Positions 53,711-62,913 of a stretch of DNA of 64,000 nt are shown piece after piece. The notes beneath the pieces are model-generated. The model did no database searches and was not told where the DNA came from. It was given only the letters and a program-made list of their open reading frames with translations. The position numbers and the translations under genes are program-made. Source of the stretch: Thermohalobacter berrensis (GTDB lineage Bacteria > Bacillota > Clostridia > Tissierellales > Thermohalobacteraceae); the NCBI RefSeq assembly GCF_003609645.1, contig NZ_MCIB01000008.1, positions 1-64,000 on the forward strand, in the 5' to 3' direction. The stretch's first letter is position 1. The number at the start of each line of letters is the position of its first letter.

Positions 53711-54413
53711 GACATTTACTATATTTAAAAGGGAAGTTCTTTCCTATTTTAAATCACCATTGGCATATGTAGTTATATCTACATTTCTCGTTATAACAGG
53801 ATACATATTTACAACTGAATTACTATACTATAAGTTAGCCTATATGCAAAGTGTTTTTGAAAATATGGTTATGCTTTTAATATTTTTTACTCCTATTTTA
53901 ACTATGGGACTTTTAACAGAAGAGAGAAAAGAGGGAATAGACCAACTTTTATTTACTTCACCATTAGGTGTAGTTGAATTTGTTATGGGAAAGTTTATAG
54001 CTGCTTTTTCCGTATATCTTATAATGCTAATGTTTACTTTACTTTATCCATTAATACTTGAATATTTTGGTACACCCGATTATGGTCCAATAATAGGGGC
54101 ATATATTGGATTAATATTACTTGGAGGGGCTTTTATTTCTATAGGGTTATTTGCCTCATCTTTAACTCAAAGCCAGGTTATAGCAGGTCTTATATCCTTT
54201 GGTATATTAATTCTTCTATGGATTTTAACATATTTAAAGGGAATATTTAGTGGTCCAATATCAAAATTAATTCATAATATAGATGTTTTTGCTTATTTTG
54301 TTGACTTTAATAAAGGTATATTAGATTCTCGTGGAATACTAATTTACTTAAGTTTTACCTTTGTATTTTTATTTTTAACTACAAGAGTTATAGATAGGAG
54401 ACGCTGGAGCTAA
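53703..54413 (+). CDS. ABC-2 type permease, GldF-like
   Basis: A 236-residue membrane protein with six hydrophobic segments and the ABC-2 start KREVLSYFKSPLAYVVI. EERKEGIDQLLFTSPL near 80 is the usual cytoplasmic loop. ATG 53703 is preferred; it overlaps the ATPase gene by 8 nt. GldF homologues work with GldA and GldG; in Firmicutes the cargo is unknown. Confidence 0.88.
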   Translation: MNKTFTIFKREVLSYFKSPLAYVVISTFLVITGYIFTTELLYYKLAYMQSVFENMVMLLIFFTPILTMGLLTEERKEGIDQLLFTSPLGVVEFVMGKFIAAFSVYLIMLMFTLLYPLILEYFGTPDYGPIIGAYIGLILLGGAFISIGLFASSLTQSQVIAGLISFGILILLWILTYLKGIFSGPISKLIHNIDVFAYFVDFNKGILDSRGILIYLSFTFVFLFLTTRVIDRRRWS

Positions 54414-54423
54414 AGGGGGACAG

Positions 54424-55815
54424 ATGATGAAAGGATTATTTAATAAAAAATTAAAGTATGGAACTAATTCTATAATTATTACTATTTTAGTAATAGCTTT
54501 AATAGTTTTTATTAATGTAGTAACATTTAATCATAACTTTAGGATAGATATGACAAAAAACAAAGTATATTCACTTTCAGACCAAACTATTAATGTTATT
54601 AAAAAATTAGAAAAAGAAGTTGAAATAATAGGTTTTTTTAAGGATGATTCTCAACTATTACCTCAAATTGCAGAGTTATTAAAGGAATACAAACATGAAA
54701 GTAACAAAATAAAATATAGCCTTATGGATTTTGATGCTAATCAAGTTGAGGCTAATAAATATGGAGTTACTGATTATGATACAGTTGTATTAAAAAGTCG
54801 TGATAAGACTATTGTTTTAAATAAAAGTGACTTTTATAAAGTTGACTTTAGGACTAACACTAAGGTCTTTGCTGGTGAAGAGGCCTTAACACAGGGGATT
54901 TTAGATGTTACTTTAATTGAGAAAAATAACATATATCTTGTGGAAGGACATGGTGAATTATCGGGAGATAAGTTATATTTATTTACTAAAGCTATTAAGG
55001 GTGAAGGCTATAATGTAGCTTCACTAAATATAGCTAAAGAAAAAGGAATACCTAAAGATGCCGACCTTTTAATAATACCTGCACCAATAACTGATTATAG
55101 TAGTGATGAATTGTTTAGTCTGCAACAATATGTAGATAAAGGTGGAAGAGTTTTAATTTTAATGCGTACATTAGAGGATCAAACAAATATTAGAAAATTC
55201 CTTATGTTTATTGAAGGGCTTGGTATAAAAGTTGATAATAATATAATAATAGATCCTGAAAGGAATTATTTTGGTCAAGCAGAAACAATTATTCCTAAAT
55301 ATACTATTCATCCAATTGTTAATAAGCTAAAAGAAAAGGGACTAGCCCTTATAATGCCTTATTCATTAAGTATAGAAAAACTTGATAATTCAAATTATAC
55401 AGGTCAGTTTTATCCTCTGTTAGAAACTAGTAATAGTGCATGGGGAGAAACTAATCTTGAGAATAGTGAACCTAAATTAGATGAAAGGGATAAAAAAGGT
55501 CCATTGACAATAGCCGCTGTTACAGTAAAGCCAATTAAAAATGGAGAAACTAAGGTTGCAGTAGTCGGAAATGCTGCTATAGTAACTAATGAATTAATAA
55601 ATAAACAAGGAAATATGGATTTCCTTATAAATACTATTAACTTTCTTCAAGATAAAGAGGAGCTAATTTCTATTAGACCTAAAGAACATGCATTAGAGCC
55701 TTTAGATTTAAAGGGTAATGAAGGAAAATATCTTTTTGGAATCTTTGTTATTGGAATACCAGTAATTATATTTATAATTGGCTTAGTAGTTTTCTTAAGA
55801 AGGAGAAATAGATAA
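54424..55815 (+). CDS. GldG-like ABC transporter auxiliary membrane protein
   Basis: A 463-residue protein with an N-terminal membrane segment (about 15-37), a large extracytoplasmic domain of the GldG type (RIDMTKNKVYSLSDQTINVI near 45; YLVEGHGELSGD near 170; LLIIPAP near 205) and a C-terminal membrane segment (about 438-460). ATG follows AAAGGGGGACAG. It completes the GldA-F-G-like operon; a terminator follows. Confidence 0.86.
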   Translation: MMKGLFNKKLKYGTNSIIITILVIALIVFINVVTFNHNFRIDMTKNKVYSLSDQTINVIKKLEKEVEIIGFFKDDSQLLPQIAELLKEYKHESNKIKYSLMDFDANQVEANKYGVTDYDTVVLKSRDKTIVLNKSDFYKVDFRTNTKVFAGEEALTQGILDVTLIEKNNIYLVEGHGELSGDKLYLFTKAIKGEGYNVASLNIAKEKGIPKDADLLIIPAPITDYSSDELFSLQQYVDKGGRVLILMRTLEDQTNIRKFLMFIEGLGIKVDNNIIIDPERNYFGQAETIIPKYTIHPIVNKLKEKGLALIMPYSLSIEKLDNSNYTGQFYPLLETSNSAWGETNLENSEPKLDERDKKGPLTIAAVTVKPIKNGETKVAVVGNAAIVTNELINKQGNMDFLINTINFLQDKEELISIRPKEHALEPLDLKGNEGKYLFGIFVIGIPVIIFIIGLVVFLRRRNR

Positions 55816-55832
55816 AAATAAATATTACTAGT

Positions 55833-55861
55833 AAAAAGCGGCCTAATGGCCGCTTATTTTT
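55833..55861. terminator. terminator between the gldG-like and CAP-protein genes
   Basis: AAGCGGCC pairs with GGCCGCTT around TAAT, with A and T runs on both sides. It probably serves both convergent genes. Confidence 0.85.
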
Positions 55862-56699
55862 ACTTAGGTTTACTTATAAACATCTGTGTAATCATATATC
55901 CATATCTATCACTTGGTGCTACACCTATACCCACATGAGTAAAGTTTTCATTTAAAATATTTCTTCTATGACCCTGAGAATTCATAAGGGAAGTGTGGGC
56001 ATTTTGGATTGATGAATTTGCAGCAATATTTTCACCTGCATACAGATACTCTATACCAAACTGATCCATCATTTCAAAAGGACTACCATAAGTTGGTGAG
56101 TTATGGCTAAAATAATTATTTTCCACCATATCCTGTGATTTAAGTCTAGCAACCTTTGTTAACTCTAAGTCTACTTTTAGCGGTGGTAGATTTCTTTTAG
56201 TTCTTTCCTGATTAATTAGGTTTACCATTTGTTGCTCAGTTTCTTTTAGGCGAGTTGCTCTTCCTACTTGTCTTTGATCTTGCTCTTCCTCAGGATTACC
56301 CATCCTTCGTTCTTCAGCTTCTTCTCTTTGTTCAGCCATTTCGTTTTGTTGATTGTTTCCTTGGTTGTCGTCTACAACTATTGGTTTTGCCTGATTAGAA
56401 GGAATACATCCTACTGAATTATCAGGAGATTGTACTACATACCAATCTTTTAACTCTCCTATTACCTTTACTCTCTGATTCTTAGAAAGTTTGCCAATTA
56501 CAGGAAAATTATTTCCATTACCAGTTCTAATATTTACTCTGTCAGCGGTTATTCTTACATTTTTAACATCTGCAGCTTCAAATATAGAGGATTGCTTTGG
56601 TTTTGCATTTTCTCTAGGTCTTTCTTGAGGATTTGCACATGATACTGCAAATATTAAAATAAATGATATACATATGGCTAGAATAGTTCTTTTATTCAT
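55860..56699 (-). CDS. lipoprotein with SH3b and CAP (SCP/PR1-like) domains
   Basis: A 279-residue exported protein. The signal peptide ends in a lipobox-like AVSC (Cys21). An SH3b domain spans about 45-110 (RVNIRTGNGNNFPVIG). A Gln/Glu-rich linker covers 112-150, and a CAP domain about 155-277 (SHNSPTYGSPFEMM, AGENIA, SQGHRRNILNENFTHVGIGV) holds the conserved His/Glu. This YkwD-like form is common on spore and cell surfaces. Ribosome site GGAGGTGAA on the minus strand. Confidence 0.88.
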   Translation of the reverse strand: MNKRTILAICISFILIFAVSCANPQERPRENAKPKQSSIFEAADVKNVRITADRVNIRTGNGNNFPVIGKLSKNQRVKVIGELKDWYVVQSPDNSVGCIPSNQAKPIVVDDNQGNNQQNEMAEQREEAEERRMGNPEEEQDQRQVGRATRLKETEQQMVNLINQERTKRNLPPLKVDLELTKVARLKSQDMVENNYFSHNSPTYGSPFEMMDQFGIEYLYAGENIAANSSIQNAHTSLMNSQGHRRNILNENFTHVGIGVAPSDRYGYMITQMFISKPK

Positions 56700-56787
56700 T
56701 AGTTCACCTCCATACTAAATATTGTTTTACATAAAGATATTATTCTCTTTTTAAAGAGTTTTTATGAATTGCAAAATAAAAATTTAA

Positions 56788-56827
56788 AAATAAAAAGCTA
56801 TGTGATTTTCAAAATCACATAGCTTTT
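56788..56827 (-). terminator. terminator of the 32-residue ORF
   Basis: A perfect 17-bp stem AAAAGCTATGTGATTTT/AAAATCACATAGCTTTT with a one-base centre. On the minus strand it runs into TTATTTTTA. It stands about 45 bases after the small minus-strand ORF. Confidence 0.75.
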
Positions 56828-56872
56828 AGTATAATAGACATATATTAAGTTTACAATTATGTATATACTATT

Positions 56873-56971
56873 TTATACTGCCATAAGTATAACTAGTAAA
56901 GCAATTAAGATTACAATTATTGAAATAGCAATATATAAATGCTTCTTACTTATCAAAAAAATCTTAGTCAT
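56873..56971 (-). CDS. 32-residue single-pass membrane peptide
   Basis: ATG 56971 on the minus strand follows AAGGGGTGAT. The peptide starts TKIFLISKKHLY and then has one hydrophobic helix (IAISIIVILIALLVILMAV). It lies alone between the CAP lipoprotein and degV, with its own terminator. It resembles the signal-anchor start of larger exported proteins, so it may be a decayed remnant or a real micro-protein. Not recognised. Confidence 0.5.
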   Translation of the reverse strand: MTKIFLISKKHLYIAISIIVILIALLVILMAV

Positions 56972-57144
56972 TTAATATCACCCCTTAAATTTTAGACAAA
57001 AGAAGAGTATAATATTCCATATTATAAATTATTTAAATGACAAGATAAATATTACAAAAAAAGTTTGTATATACTGAAATTTTTGTGTATTGTTTTATTA
57101 AAAGAAGTATTATTGATTTTTAAATATAAATAAGGAGTGATAAT

Positions 57145-58008
57145 ATGAGTATAAAAATAATAACAGATACTGGATGTGATTTGTCTAAAGAAATTATAGA
57201 CGAATATGATATTGAAGTTATGCCTTTTATAGTTAATTTGGACGAACAAGAATATGAGGATGGAGTAAATATAAAACCTGAAACAGTATATAATTCTATG
57301 AGAAATGGAAAGGTTCCCAAAACAGCTCAAATATCAGCTGGTAAATTAAAAGAAGTATTTGAAAAATATGCTCAAGAAGGAGAGACCTGTATATATATAG
57401 CATTTTCATCAGAACTTTCAGGTACATATCAAACGGCAGTTATGGTTAAAAATGAACTACTTAACACCTATCCAGATTTTGACCTTACCATAATAGATAC
57501 AAAATGTGCTTCAATGGGTCACGGATTAGTAGTTTATAGGGCTGCACAAATGGCTAAAGAGGGTAAGACAAAGGATGAAGTACTAGATACAATAGAGTAT
57601 TATAAAAACCACATGGAGCATATATTTACCGTAGATAATCTTGAATACCTATATAGGGGTGGAAGAGTAAGCCGTACTGCAGCCTTTGTAGGAGAGTTAT
57701 TAAAGATAAAGCCTGTTTTGCATGTTGAAGATGGCAAGCTTATACCTATTGAAAAGGTAAGAGGTAGGAAAAAAGTATTTAAAAAAATATTAAAAATTAT
57801 GGAAGAAAGAGGAGACAACTTAGAAAACCAGACAATAGCAATAACTCATGGTGATGATATTAAAGGGGCAACAAAAATAAAAGAAATGATAGCAGAAAAG
57901 TTTGGCTGTAAAGACTTTATAATAAATATGATAGGTTCTGCAATTGGGGCACATTCTGGCCCAGGAACAATAGCGATTTTCTTTTTAAATAAATATAACG
58001 GAAGATAA
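57145..58008 (+). CDS. DegV family fatty-acid-binding protein
   Basis: A 287-residue two-domain protein. Family blocks: IITDTGCDLSKE at the N terminus, KTAQISAGKLKEVF near 58 (fatty-acid carboxylate-binding Thr/Ser), FSSELSGTYQTA near 90, DTKCASMGHG near 120, YLYRGGRVSRT near 170 and IGSAIGAHSGPGT near 268. DegV/FakB proteins present fatty acids to the FakA kinase; no fakA is nearby. ATG follows AAGGAGTGAT. Confidence 0.9.
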   Translation: MSIKIITDTGCDLSKEIIDEYDIEVMPFIVNLDEQEYEDGVNIKPETVYNSMRNGKVPKTAQISAGKLKEVFEKYAQEGETCIYIAFSSELSGTYQTAVMVKNELLNTYPDFDLTIIDTKCASMGHGLVVYRAAQMAKEGKTKDEVLDTIEYYKNHMEHIFTVDNLEYLYRGGRVSRTAAFVGELLKIKPVLHVEDGKLIPIEKVRGRKKVFKKILKIMEERGDNLENQTIAITHGDDIKGATKIKEMIAEKFGCKDFIINMIGSAIGAHSGPGTIAIFFLNKYNGR

Positions 58009-58043
58009 ATAAAGCGGCTGTTTAAACAGCCGCTTTATTTTAT
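58009..58043. terminator. terminator of degV
   Basis: AATAAAGCGGCTG pairs with CAGCCGCTTTATT around TTTAAA, ending TTTATT. The following 170 bases to 58214 show no gene or clear site. Confidence 0.85.
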
Positions 58044-58214
58044 TGATAAAAAAATAACAAGATGTTATACTTATATTGTAACAGTTTTCATTAATATCCA
58101 TAATAAGGTAAAGTGAATAGAAAAGAAGATATAGGTGTTAATAGTCTCTTGAGGTTAAATATATAACTACTATAGGGACAAATATATGACAATGATTTGT
58201 GAATATATTAACGT

Positions 58215-59051
58215 TTAAAAGGCTTTAAGATATTTTATGTCACTATATAAATCATCTAAGTAAGTATTGTTACAGCAGCTCACTAGTAATTCAAGATTTA
58301 ATACTCCATTAAAATTATTTTTCTTTAGAAACTTGACTTGTTCAGAAAAGTCTATTTCACTTTTCTGAATAGAAATATGTCTAAAATAATTATCTAAAAT
58401 TACACCATGGATATGGCAATGTATAACTTTATCTAGAAAATCTCTTGTAAGAGGGGGTTTCTCTGGATGATAATTTAGGCTGTCATGGGTTATGTCCCAA
58501 CATATTCCAAGTTTTTCAGTTTTAAATTTATTAAGTATATAATATATATCTTCTCTTTTACCACCGATAAATAAATTTTCTACTTGATTTACTGTTTCAA
58601 TAGCAAATTTTAGGTTAAGATTTTTTCTTTCAATAAAGTTTAATATCCAGTCTAAAAAGGATAAAGTGGAATACATTTTGTCATTTTTATTTTCAGTATT
58701 TTCATATTTGGAACCATGGATTGTTATAATGGATTCTTTATTAATTATTTGTTGAATATCAAAAACAATACTTAAAAACTGTTCATATTTTTCTAATACA
58801 TCCTTTTTGAATTCGGTAAAATTTCCTATTTCATAAAGGAAGTTATGAGCAAAATAGGGAACATGAAAACTTATATCTAAGTTTAAACTTTCAGAAATCA
58901 TAGCTATTTCTTTGTAAGTTTTAATAGGTAGAACAGATTTATCAGGAGCTAACTCAATACTACTAATCCCCATTTCTTTAGTTTTAGAAAATAGGGTTTT
59001 ACAATCTATTTTACTTAATATATTTTCATCAAATGTAAAGCCTAAATTCAT
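58215..59051 (-). CDS. sugar phosphate isomerase/epimerase-like TIM-barrel protein
   Basis: A 278-residue xylose-isomerase-like barrel of the AP endonuclease 2 family. Metal-ligand blocks: SSIELAPD near 32, HVPYFAH near 65, a central Glu in KFAIETV near 145, ICWDITHDSLNYHPE near 175 and CHIHGV near 210. ATG 59051 fits AGGAGGTGG. Divergent from the next gene. The substrate is unknown. Confidence 0.78.
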   Translation of the reverse strand: MNLGFTFDENILSKIDCKTLFSKTKEMGISSIELAPDKSVLPIKTYKEIAMISESLNLDISFHVPYFAHNFLYEIGNFTEFKKDVLEKYEQFLSIVFDIQQIINKESIITIHGSKYENTENKNDKMYSTLSFLDWILNFIERKNLNLKFAIETVNQVENLFIGGKREDIYYILNKFKTEKLGICWDITHDSLNYHPEKPPLTRDFLDKVIHCHIHGVILDNYFRHISIQKSEIDFSEQVKFLKKNNFNGVLNLELLVSCCNNTYLDDLYSDIKYLKAF

Positions 59052-59140
59052 TATAACCACCTCCTATATAGACTAAATAAAGTATAACATATATAAATAT
59101 TAAAGTTTATAAAAATATTTTCAAATAAGTAGGTGAAAAG

Positions 59141-59857
59141 GTGAAGGTTCTAGATATATTTAACAAAAAAGTGGACAAGATAATTAAAGATAAAGATGTA
59201 AGTAGTATATTACTTGTTGGTTCAGCAGCAACTAAAGGTAATAAAGAGTTTAGTAACTTAAGGGATATAGATATATTTGTAATTACAAATAAACAAAGTA
59301 ATTTTGAAAGGGAAGTTATAAAAATAGATGGAATAGAATTTGATATATCATATATATCTAAAGATTTGTTAAGTAAATGTATATCACAAAAGGTTCAATT
59401 TATTATCAATTCTTTGTGTAGCTGTAAAATAATTTATAGTCAAGATAATGAGATAAGTGATATACTAGAAAAAATATGTAGAACCTATTATAATGGACCT
59501 AAAAAGTTAGATAAAACTGAAATAAACTATATTAGATTTAACCTTTTTATGAAGTACAAAGATTTGTTAAGGAGAAGAGAGGATTTTTTAAACTCTCTAT
59601 TCTTAGCTAATAATTTGTTTAAAGAAGCTTTGGTATCATATTTTAAACTTAATAACCTTTGGATTCCAAAGGATAAAAAATTACTTAAAGAAATTGAAAA
59701 AAGAGATGAAAGATTATTTTTTTTATCAGAATCATTTATCAAGGAAGGTATAACAGATAAAAAAATAGAATTATTAGAAAAAATAATCTATCATATATTG
59801 AAACCCTTTGGGGGCCCCTTAGAATACTGGTTAAAGGGGAAATTTCCATTAAAATAG
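59141..59857 (+). CDS. nucleotidyltransferase-domain protein
   Basis: A 238-residue protein with a pol-beta-like nucleotidyltransferase start: LLVGSAATKGNKEFSNLRDIDIFV-type pattern (GS near 30, D-I-D near 48-50). The C-terminal helical part resembles substrate-binding extensions of this superfamily. Start GTG 59141 follows TAGGTGAAAAG. It lies 25 bp before folE and may be co-transcribed with it. The target (nucleotide or antibiotic-like) is unknown. Confidence 0.7.
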   Translation: MKVLDIFNKKVDKIIKDKDVSSILLVGSAATKGNKEFSNLRDIDIFVITNKQSNFEREVIKIDGIEFDISYISKDLLSKCISQKVQFIINSLCSCKIIYSQDNEISDILEKICRTYYNGPKKLDKTEINYIRFNLFMKYKDLLRRREDFLNSLFLANNLFKEALVSYFKLNNLWIPKDKKLLKEIEKRDERLFFLSESFIKEGITDKKIELLEKIIYHILKPFGGPLEYWLKGKFPLK

Positions 59858-59882
59858 ATAAAGGGAGAAGGGAGCTTTTGAA

Positions 59883-60449
59883 ATGGATAAAAAAAGAATA
59901 GAAAATGCTGTTAGAGAAATATTAGAGGCTATTGGAGAAGATCCTAATAGAGAGGGATTAAAGGATACTCCAAAGAGGATTGCAAATATGTATGAGGAGA
60001 TATTTTCAGGGCTAAAAAAGGATCCTAAAAAGCATCTAGAAATTTACTTTGAAGAAGAAAATCATGAGGAATTAGTACTTGTAAAGGATATTCCCTTTTA
60101 TTCAATGTGTGAGCATCATTTAGTTCCATTCTTTGGGAAGGCCAGTGTAGGATATCTTCCTAGAAACGGTAAGCTTACAGGTTTAAGTAAGCTAGCAAGG
60201 GTTGTAGAAACTGTAGCAAGAAGACCACAATTACAAGAAAGGTTCACATCAACAATAGCAGATTCTATTATGGAAAAACTAAATCCCTATGGTGTAATAG
60301 TTGTAGTTGAGGCAGAACATATGTGTATGACAATGAGGGGAGTTAAAAAACCAGGTTCAAAAACTGTTACTTCTGCAGTTAGGGGAGTATTTGATAGAGA
60401 TGCTAAATCAAGGGCTGAAGCTATGGCTTTAATAAACTTCGGAAAATAA
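59883..60449 (+). CDS. folE: GTP cyclohydrolase I
   Basis: Makes 7,8-dihydroneopterin triphosphate from GTP, the first step of folate synthesis. The 188 residues contain zinc ligands in [19 protein letters not shown] near 74-92 and [17 protein letters not shown] near 140. ATG follows GAAGGGAGC. First gene of folE-folP-folB-folK. The folates made serve the ftcD/fchA reactions. Confidence 0.96.
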   Translation: MDKKRIENAVREILEAIGEDPNREGLKDTPKRIANMYEEIFSGLKKDPKKHLEIYFEEENHEELVLVKDIPFYSMCEHHLVPFFGKASVGYLPRNGKLTGLSKLARVVETVARRPQLQERFTSTIADSIMEKLNPYGVIVVVEAEHMCMTMRGVKKPGSKTVTSAVRGVFDRDAKSRAEAMALINFGK

Positions 60450-60465
60450 TAAGGAGGGAGAATTT

Positions 60466-61317
60466 ATGAGGAATATAGGGTATAAGTTTCATAGAAAAAT
60501 AAACGTTAAATGTGGAAATAAAGAATTTAATTTTGGAAAAAAGACTTATATAATGGGAATATTAAATGTTACTCCAGATTCCTTTTCTGATGGGGGAGAT
60601 TTTGTAGATGTAGATGTGGCTATTGAACATGCCAAGAGAATGGTTGAAGAAGGAGCAGATATAATTGATGTAGGAGGAGAATCTACTAGACCGGGAGCTG
60701 TAGAGATTTCAGCAGAAGAGGAATTAAGAAGAATAGCACCAGTTTTAGAAAGGCTAGTTAAAGAAATTGATGTACCAATATCAGTGGACACATATAAGGC
60801 AAAGGTAGCAGAAAGAGCATTAGAGATTGGAGCTCATATAATAAATGATGTATGGGGATTACAAAGAGACCCTGATATAGCAAGTGTTGTAGCTAAATAT
60901 AATGTACCTGTAATTGTAATGCATAATCAAAAGGGAACAGAGTATGAAAAGGATATTATGGAAGAAATTTGTGATTTCTTTAATAAGTCAATTGATATTG
61001 CGAAAAAAGCAGGTGTAAAGAAAGAACAGATTATACTTGACCCAGGTATAGGCTTTGGAAAGACTCCAGAACAAAATATGCACGTAATGTCTAGACTAGG
61101 TGAATTAAATGACCTAGGCTACCCAATACTTCTAGGAACATCAAGAAAATCTATGATTGGAAAAATATTGGACTTGCCTCCTAAGGAGAGGGTTGAAGGT
61201 ACAGTAGCAACAACTGTTATGGGAATAATTCAAGGTGTAGATATAGTAAGGGTTCATGATGTAAAAGAAAACCTAAGGGCAGCTAAAGTAACAGATGCAA
61301 TCGTAAGAAGGGGATAA
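60466..61317 (+). CDS. folP: dihydropteroate synthase
   Basis: Condenses p-aminobenzoate with dihydropterin pyrophosphate. The 283 residues form a TIM barrel with MGILNVTPDSFSDGG near 26-40, DVGGESTRPGA near 67, SVDTYKA near 104, INDVWG near 125, ILDPGIGFGKT near 190 and RVHDV near 263. It is the sulfonamide target. ATG follows AAGGAGGGAG; it ends one base before folB. Confidence 0.96.
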   Translation: MRNIGYKFHRKINVKCGNKEFNFGKKTYIMGILNVTPDSFSDGGDFVDVDVAIEHAKRMVEEGADIIDVGGESTRPGAVEISAEEELRRIAPVLERLVKEIDVPISVDTYKAKVAERALEIGAHIINDVWGLQRDPDIASVVAKYNVPVIVMHNQKGTEYEKDIMEEICDFFNKSIDIAKKAGVKKEQIILDPGIGFGKTPEQNMHVMSRLGELNDLGYPILLGTSRKSMIGKILDLPPKERVEGTVATTVMGIIQGVDIVRVHDVKENLRAAKVTDAIVRRG

Positions 61318-61318
61318 T

Positions 61319-61684
61319 ATGGATAAAATAATAATGAAAAATTTAGCCTTTTATGGATACCATGGTGTCTTAGAAGAGGAAAGTAAATTAGGACAGAAGT
61401 TTTTTATAGATGTTGAGATGTACCTTGATTTGAAGAAAGCAGGTTCTGAGGATAATGTAGAATATACGGTAAATTATGCTAAAACCTATGAGTTAATTAA
61501 AGATATTGTTGAGAATAAGAGGTTTAATTTAATAGAAGCTTTAGGGGAGAATATAGCAAATATTATTTTAAATAAATTTAAACAGGTAAAAGAAGTATTA
61601 GTCACAGTAAAAAAGCCAGAGGCTCCTGTAAAGGGAATTTATGATTATTTTGCTATAGAGATAAGGAGAGAAAGAAATGGCTAA
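61319..61684 (+). CDS. folB: dihydroneopterin aldolase
   Basis: Cleaves dihydroneopterin to 6-hydroxymethyldihydropterin and glycolaldehyde. The 121 residues show FYGYHGVLEEESKLGQKF near 11-28, the catalytic Tyr/Lys set, NLIEALGENIA near 79 and VTVKKPEAP near 100. It overlaps folK by 8 nt. Confidence 0.95.
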   Translation: MDKIIMKNLAFYGYHGVLEEESKLGQKFFIDVEMYLDLKKAGSEDNVEYTVNYAKTYELIKDIVENKRFNLIEALGENIANIILNKFKQVKEVLVTVKKPEAPVKGIYDYFAIEIRRERNG

Positions 61685-62156
61685 GGCATATTTAGGGTTA
61701 GGTAGTAATATAGGAGATAAAAAGTATTACATTGATTCAGCCCTTAAGTTTCTTAATGAGAATGAAAATATAAATGTTACCAAGGTTTCTTCATATTATG
61801 AAACAGAGCCTGTAGGATATAAGGAACAGGATTGTTTTTTAAATGTAGTAGCTAAAATAGAAACGTCCTTTAGTCCTTATGATTTATTAGAATATTGTAA
61901 TCATATTGAACAGAAACTAAAAAGAAAAAGATTAATAAGATGGGGTCCAAGAACTATTGATATAGATATACTACTTTATGAAAATTTTACATCGGATGAT
62001 GAGAAACTAACAATTCCACATCCAAGGATGACAGAAAGGGCCTTTGTGATGATACCCCTTTATGAAATAGCACAAGACTTAGTAATAGAAGGCAAGAGTA
62101 TTAAAGAAATAGTAGAAAACTTAGAAGGGGAAGAAATAAATAAAATTAATTTATAA
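61677..62156 (+). CDS. folK: 6-hydroxymethyl-7,8-dihydropterin pyrophosphokinase
   Basis: Pyrophosphorylates hydroxymethyldihydropterin with ATP. The 159 residues include YLGLGSNIGDKKYY at the start, SSYYETEPVGYKEQDCFLN near 40, the Arg loop RWGPRTIDIDILLY near 84 with metal Asp residues, and PHPRMTERAFV near 110. Last gene of the fol operon; the hairpin at 62190-62232 may terminate it. Confidence 0.95.
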   Translation: MAKAYLGLGSNIGDKKYYIDSALKFLNENENINVTKVSSYYETEPVGYKEQDCFLNVVAKIETSFSPYDLLEYCNHIEQKLKRKRLIRWGPRTIDIDILLYENFTSDDEKLTIPHPRMTERAFVMIPLYEIAQDLVIEGKSIKEIVENLEGEEINKINL

Positions 62157-62162
62157 ATTGAC

Positions 62163-62191
62163 TTGACAATAGAATAAATTGGTAATATAAT
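62163..62191 (+). promoter_or_regulatory. consensus sigma-A promoter of the tetR-ABC operon
   Basis: TTGACA (62163-62168) and TATAAT (62186-62191) with exactly 17 bp between. Both boxes are perfect. The -10 overlaps the first palindromic operator. Confidence 0.9.
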
Positions 62192-62258
62192 ATGACTACA
62201 AAGTCACATGACCTTGTAGTCATATTTTTTTACATTCGATATGACCATGTGGTCATAT
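62190..62258. promoter_or_regulatory. three TetR-type operators (ATATGAC-N6-GTCATAT)
   Basis: Site 1 ATATGAC-N6-GTCACAT at 62190-62209. Site 2 ACATGAC-N6-GTCATAT at 62206-62225 overlaps site 1 by 4 bases. Site 3 ATATGAC-N6-GTCATAT at 62239-62258. Sites 1 and 2 together form a 36-base palindrome that covers the transcription start and is followed by a T-run, so it may also terminate the fol transcript. The next gene encodes a TetR regulator, so autoregulation is likely. Confidence 0.8.
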
Positions 62259-62280
62259 AATGGAAAGGAGAGATATTAAA

Positions 62281-62912
62281 TGCCTAAAAATACTTTTTTC
62301 AATCTACCAGAAGATAAAAGGGAAAAAATACTTGATTCAGCAATAGATGAATTTGCTAAGTATTCATACCATAAAGCCAGTATTAATAGGATAGTTAAAA
62401 AGTCAGGGATTGCCAAAGGAAGTTTTTATCAATATTTTGAAGACAAAAAAGACCTATATAAGTACATTATTGATATCTCAACCCAGAAAAAGCTAAAATA
62501 TTTAACCTATGTTATGAATAATCTTAATAGGCTAAACTTTTTTCAGATTGTTAGAGAATTGTATTTAGCAGGGATTAAATTTGCTAAAGATAATCCCAAA
62601 TTATCAGAAATAGCCAATAATTTTGTTAGGGATACTGATAGTAATTTAAAAGATGAAATTTTAGAAAGTGGAATTAAAAAAAGTAACAATTTATTTAAGC
62701 AATTATTAACACAAGGTATAGACAATGGTGATATTGATCCAAATATAGATATAGATTTAGTAGCATATGTAATTACATCTTTAAGTATATCAATATCAGA
62801 ATACTTTATAAAAGAGGTAAAAGGGGAAGATGAAATGGAGATTATGGCTTTTGTAGATAAAATGCTTTATATTATTGAAAATGGAATTAAGAATAAAAAT
62901 AAGGGGAATTAA
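62281..62912 (+). CDS. TetR family transcriptional regulator
   Basis: A 210-residue repressor. Residues 1-60 hold the TetR helix-turn-helix (KREKILDSAIDEFAKYSYH, INRIVKKSGIAKGSFYQYF). The ligand domain follows. The ATG follows AAAGGAGAGAT. It stands behind three matching operators and is followed by ABC-transporter genes whose start overlaps its end, so it probably represses its own exporter operon. Confidence 0.9.
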
Positions 62913-62913
62913 A

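Noticed and set aside
57052-57330. Two overlapping minus-strand frames opposite the start of degV
   Set aside because: They lie over a well-supported gene and show no protein-like composition or start signals.
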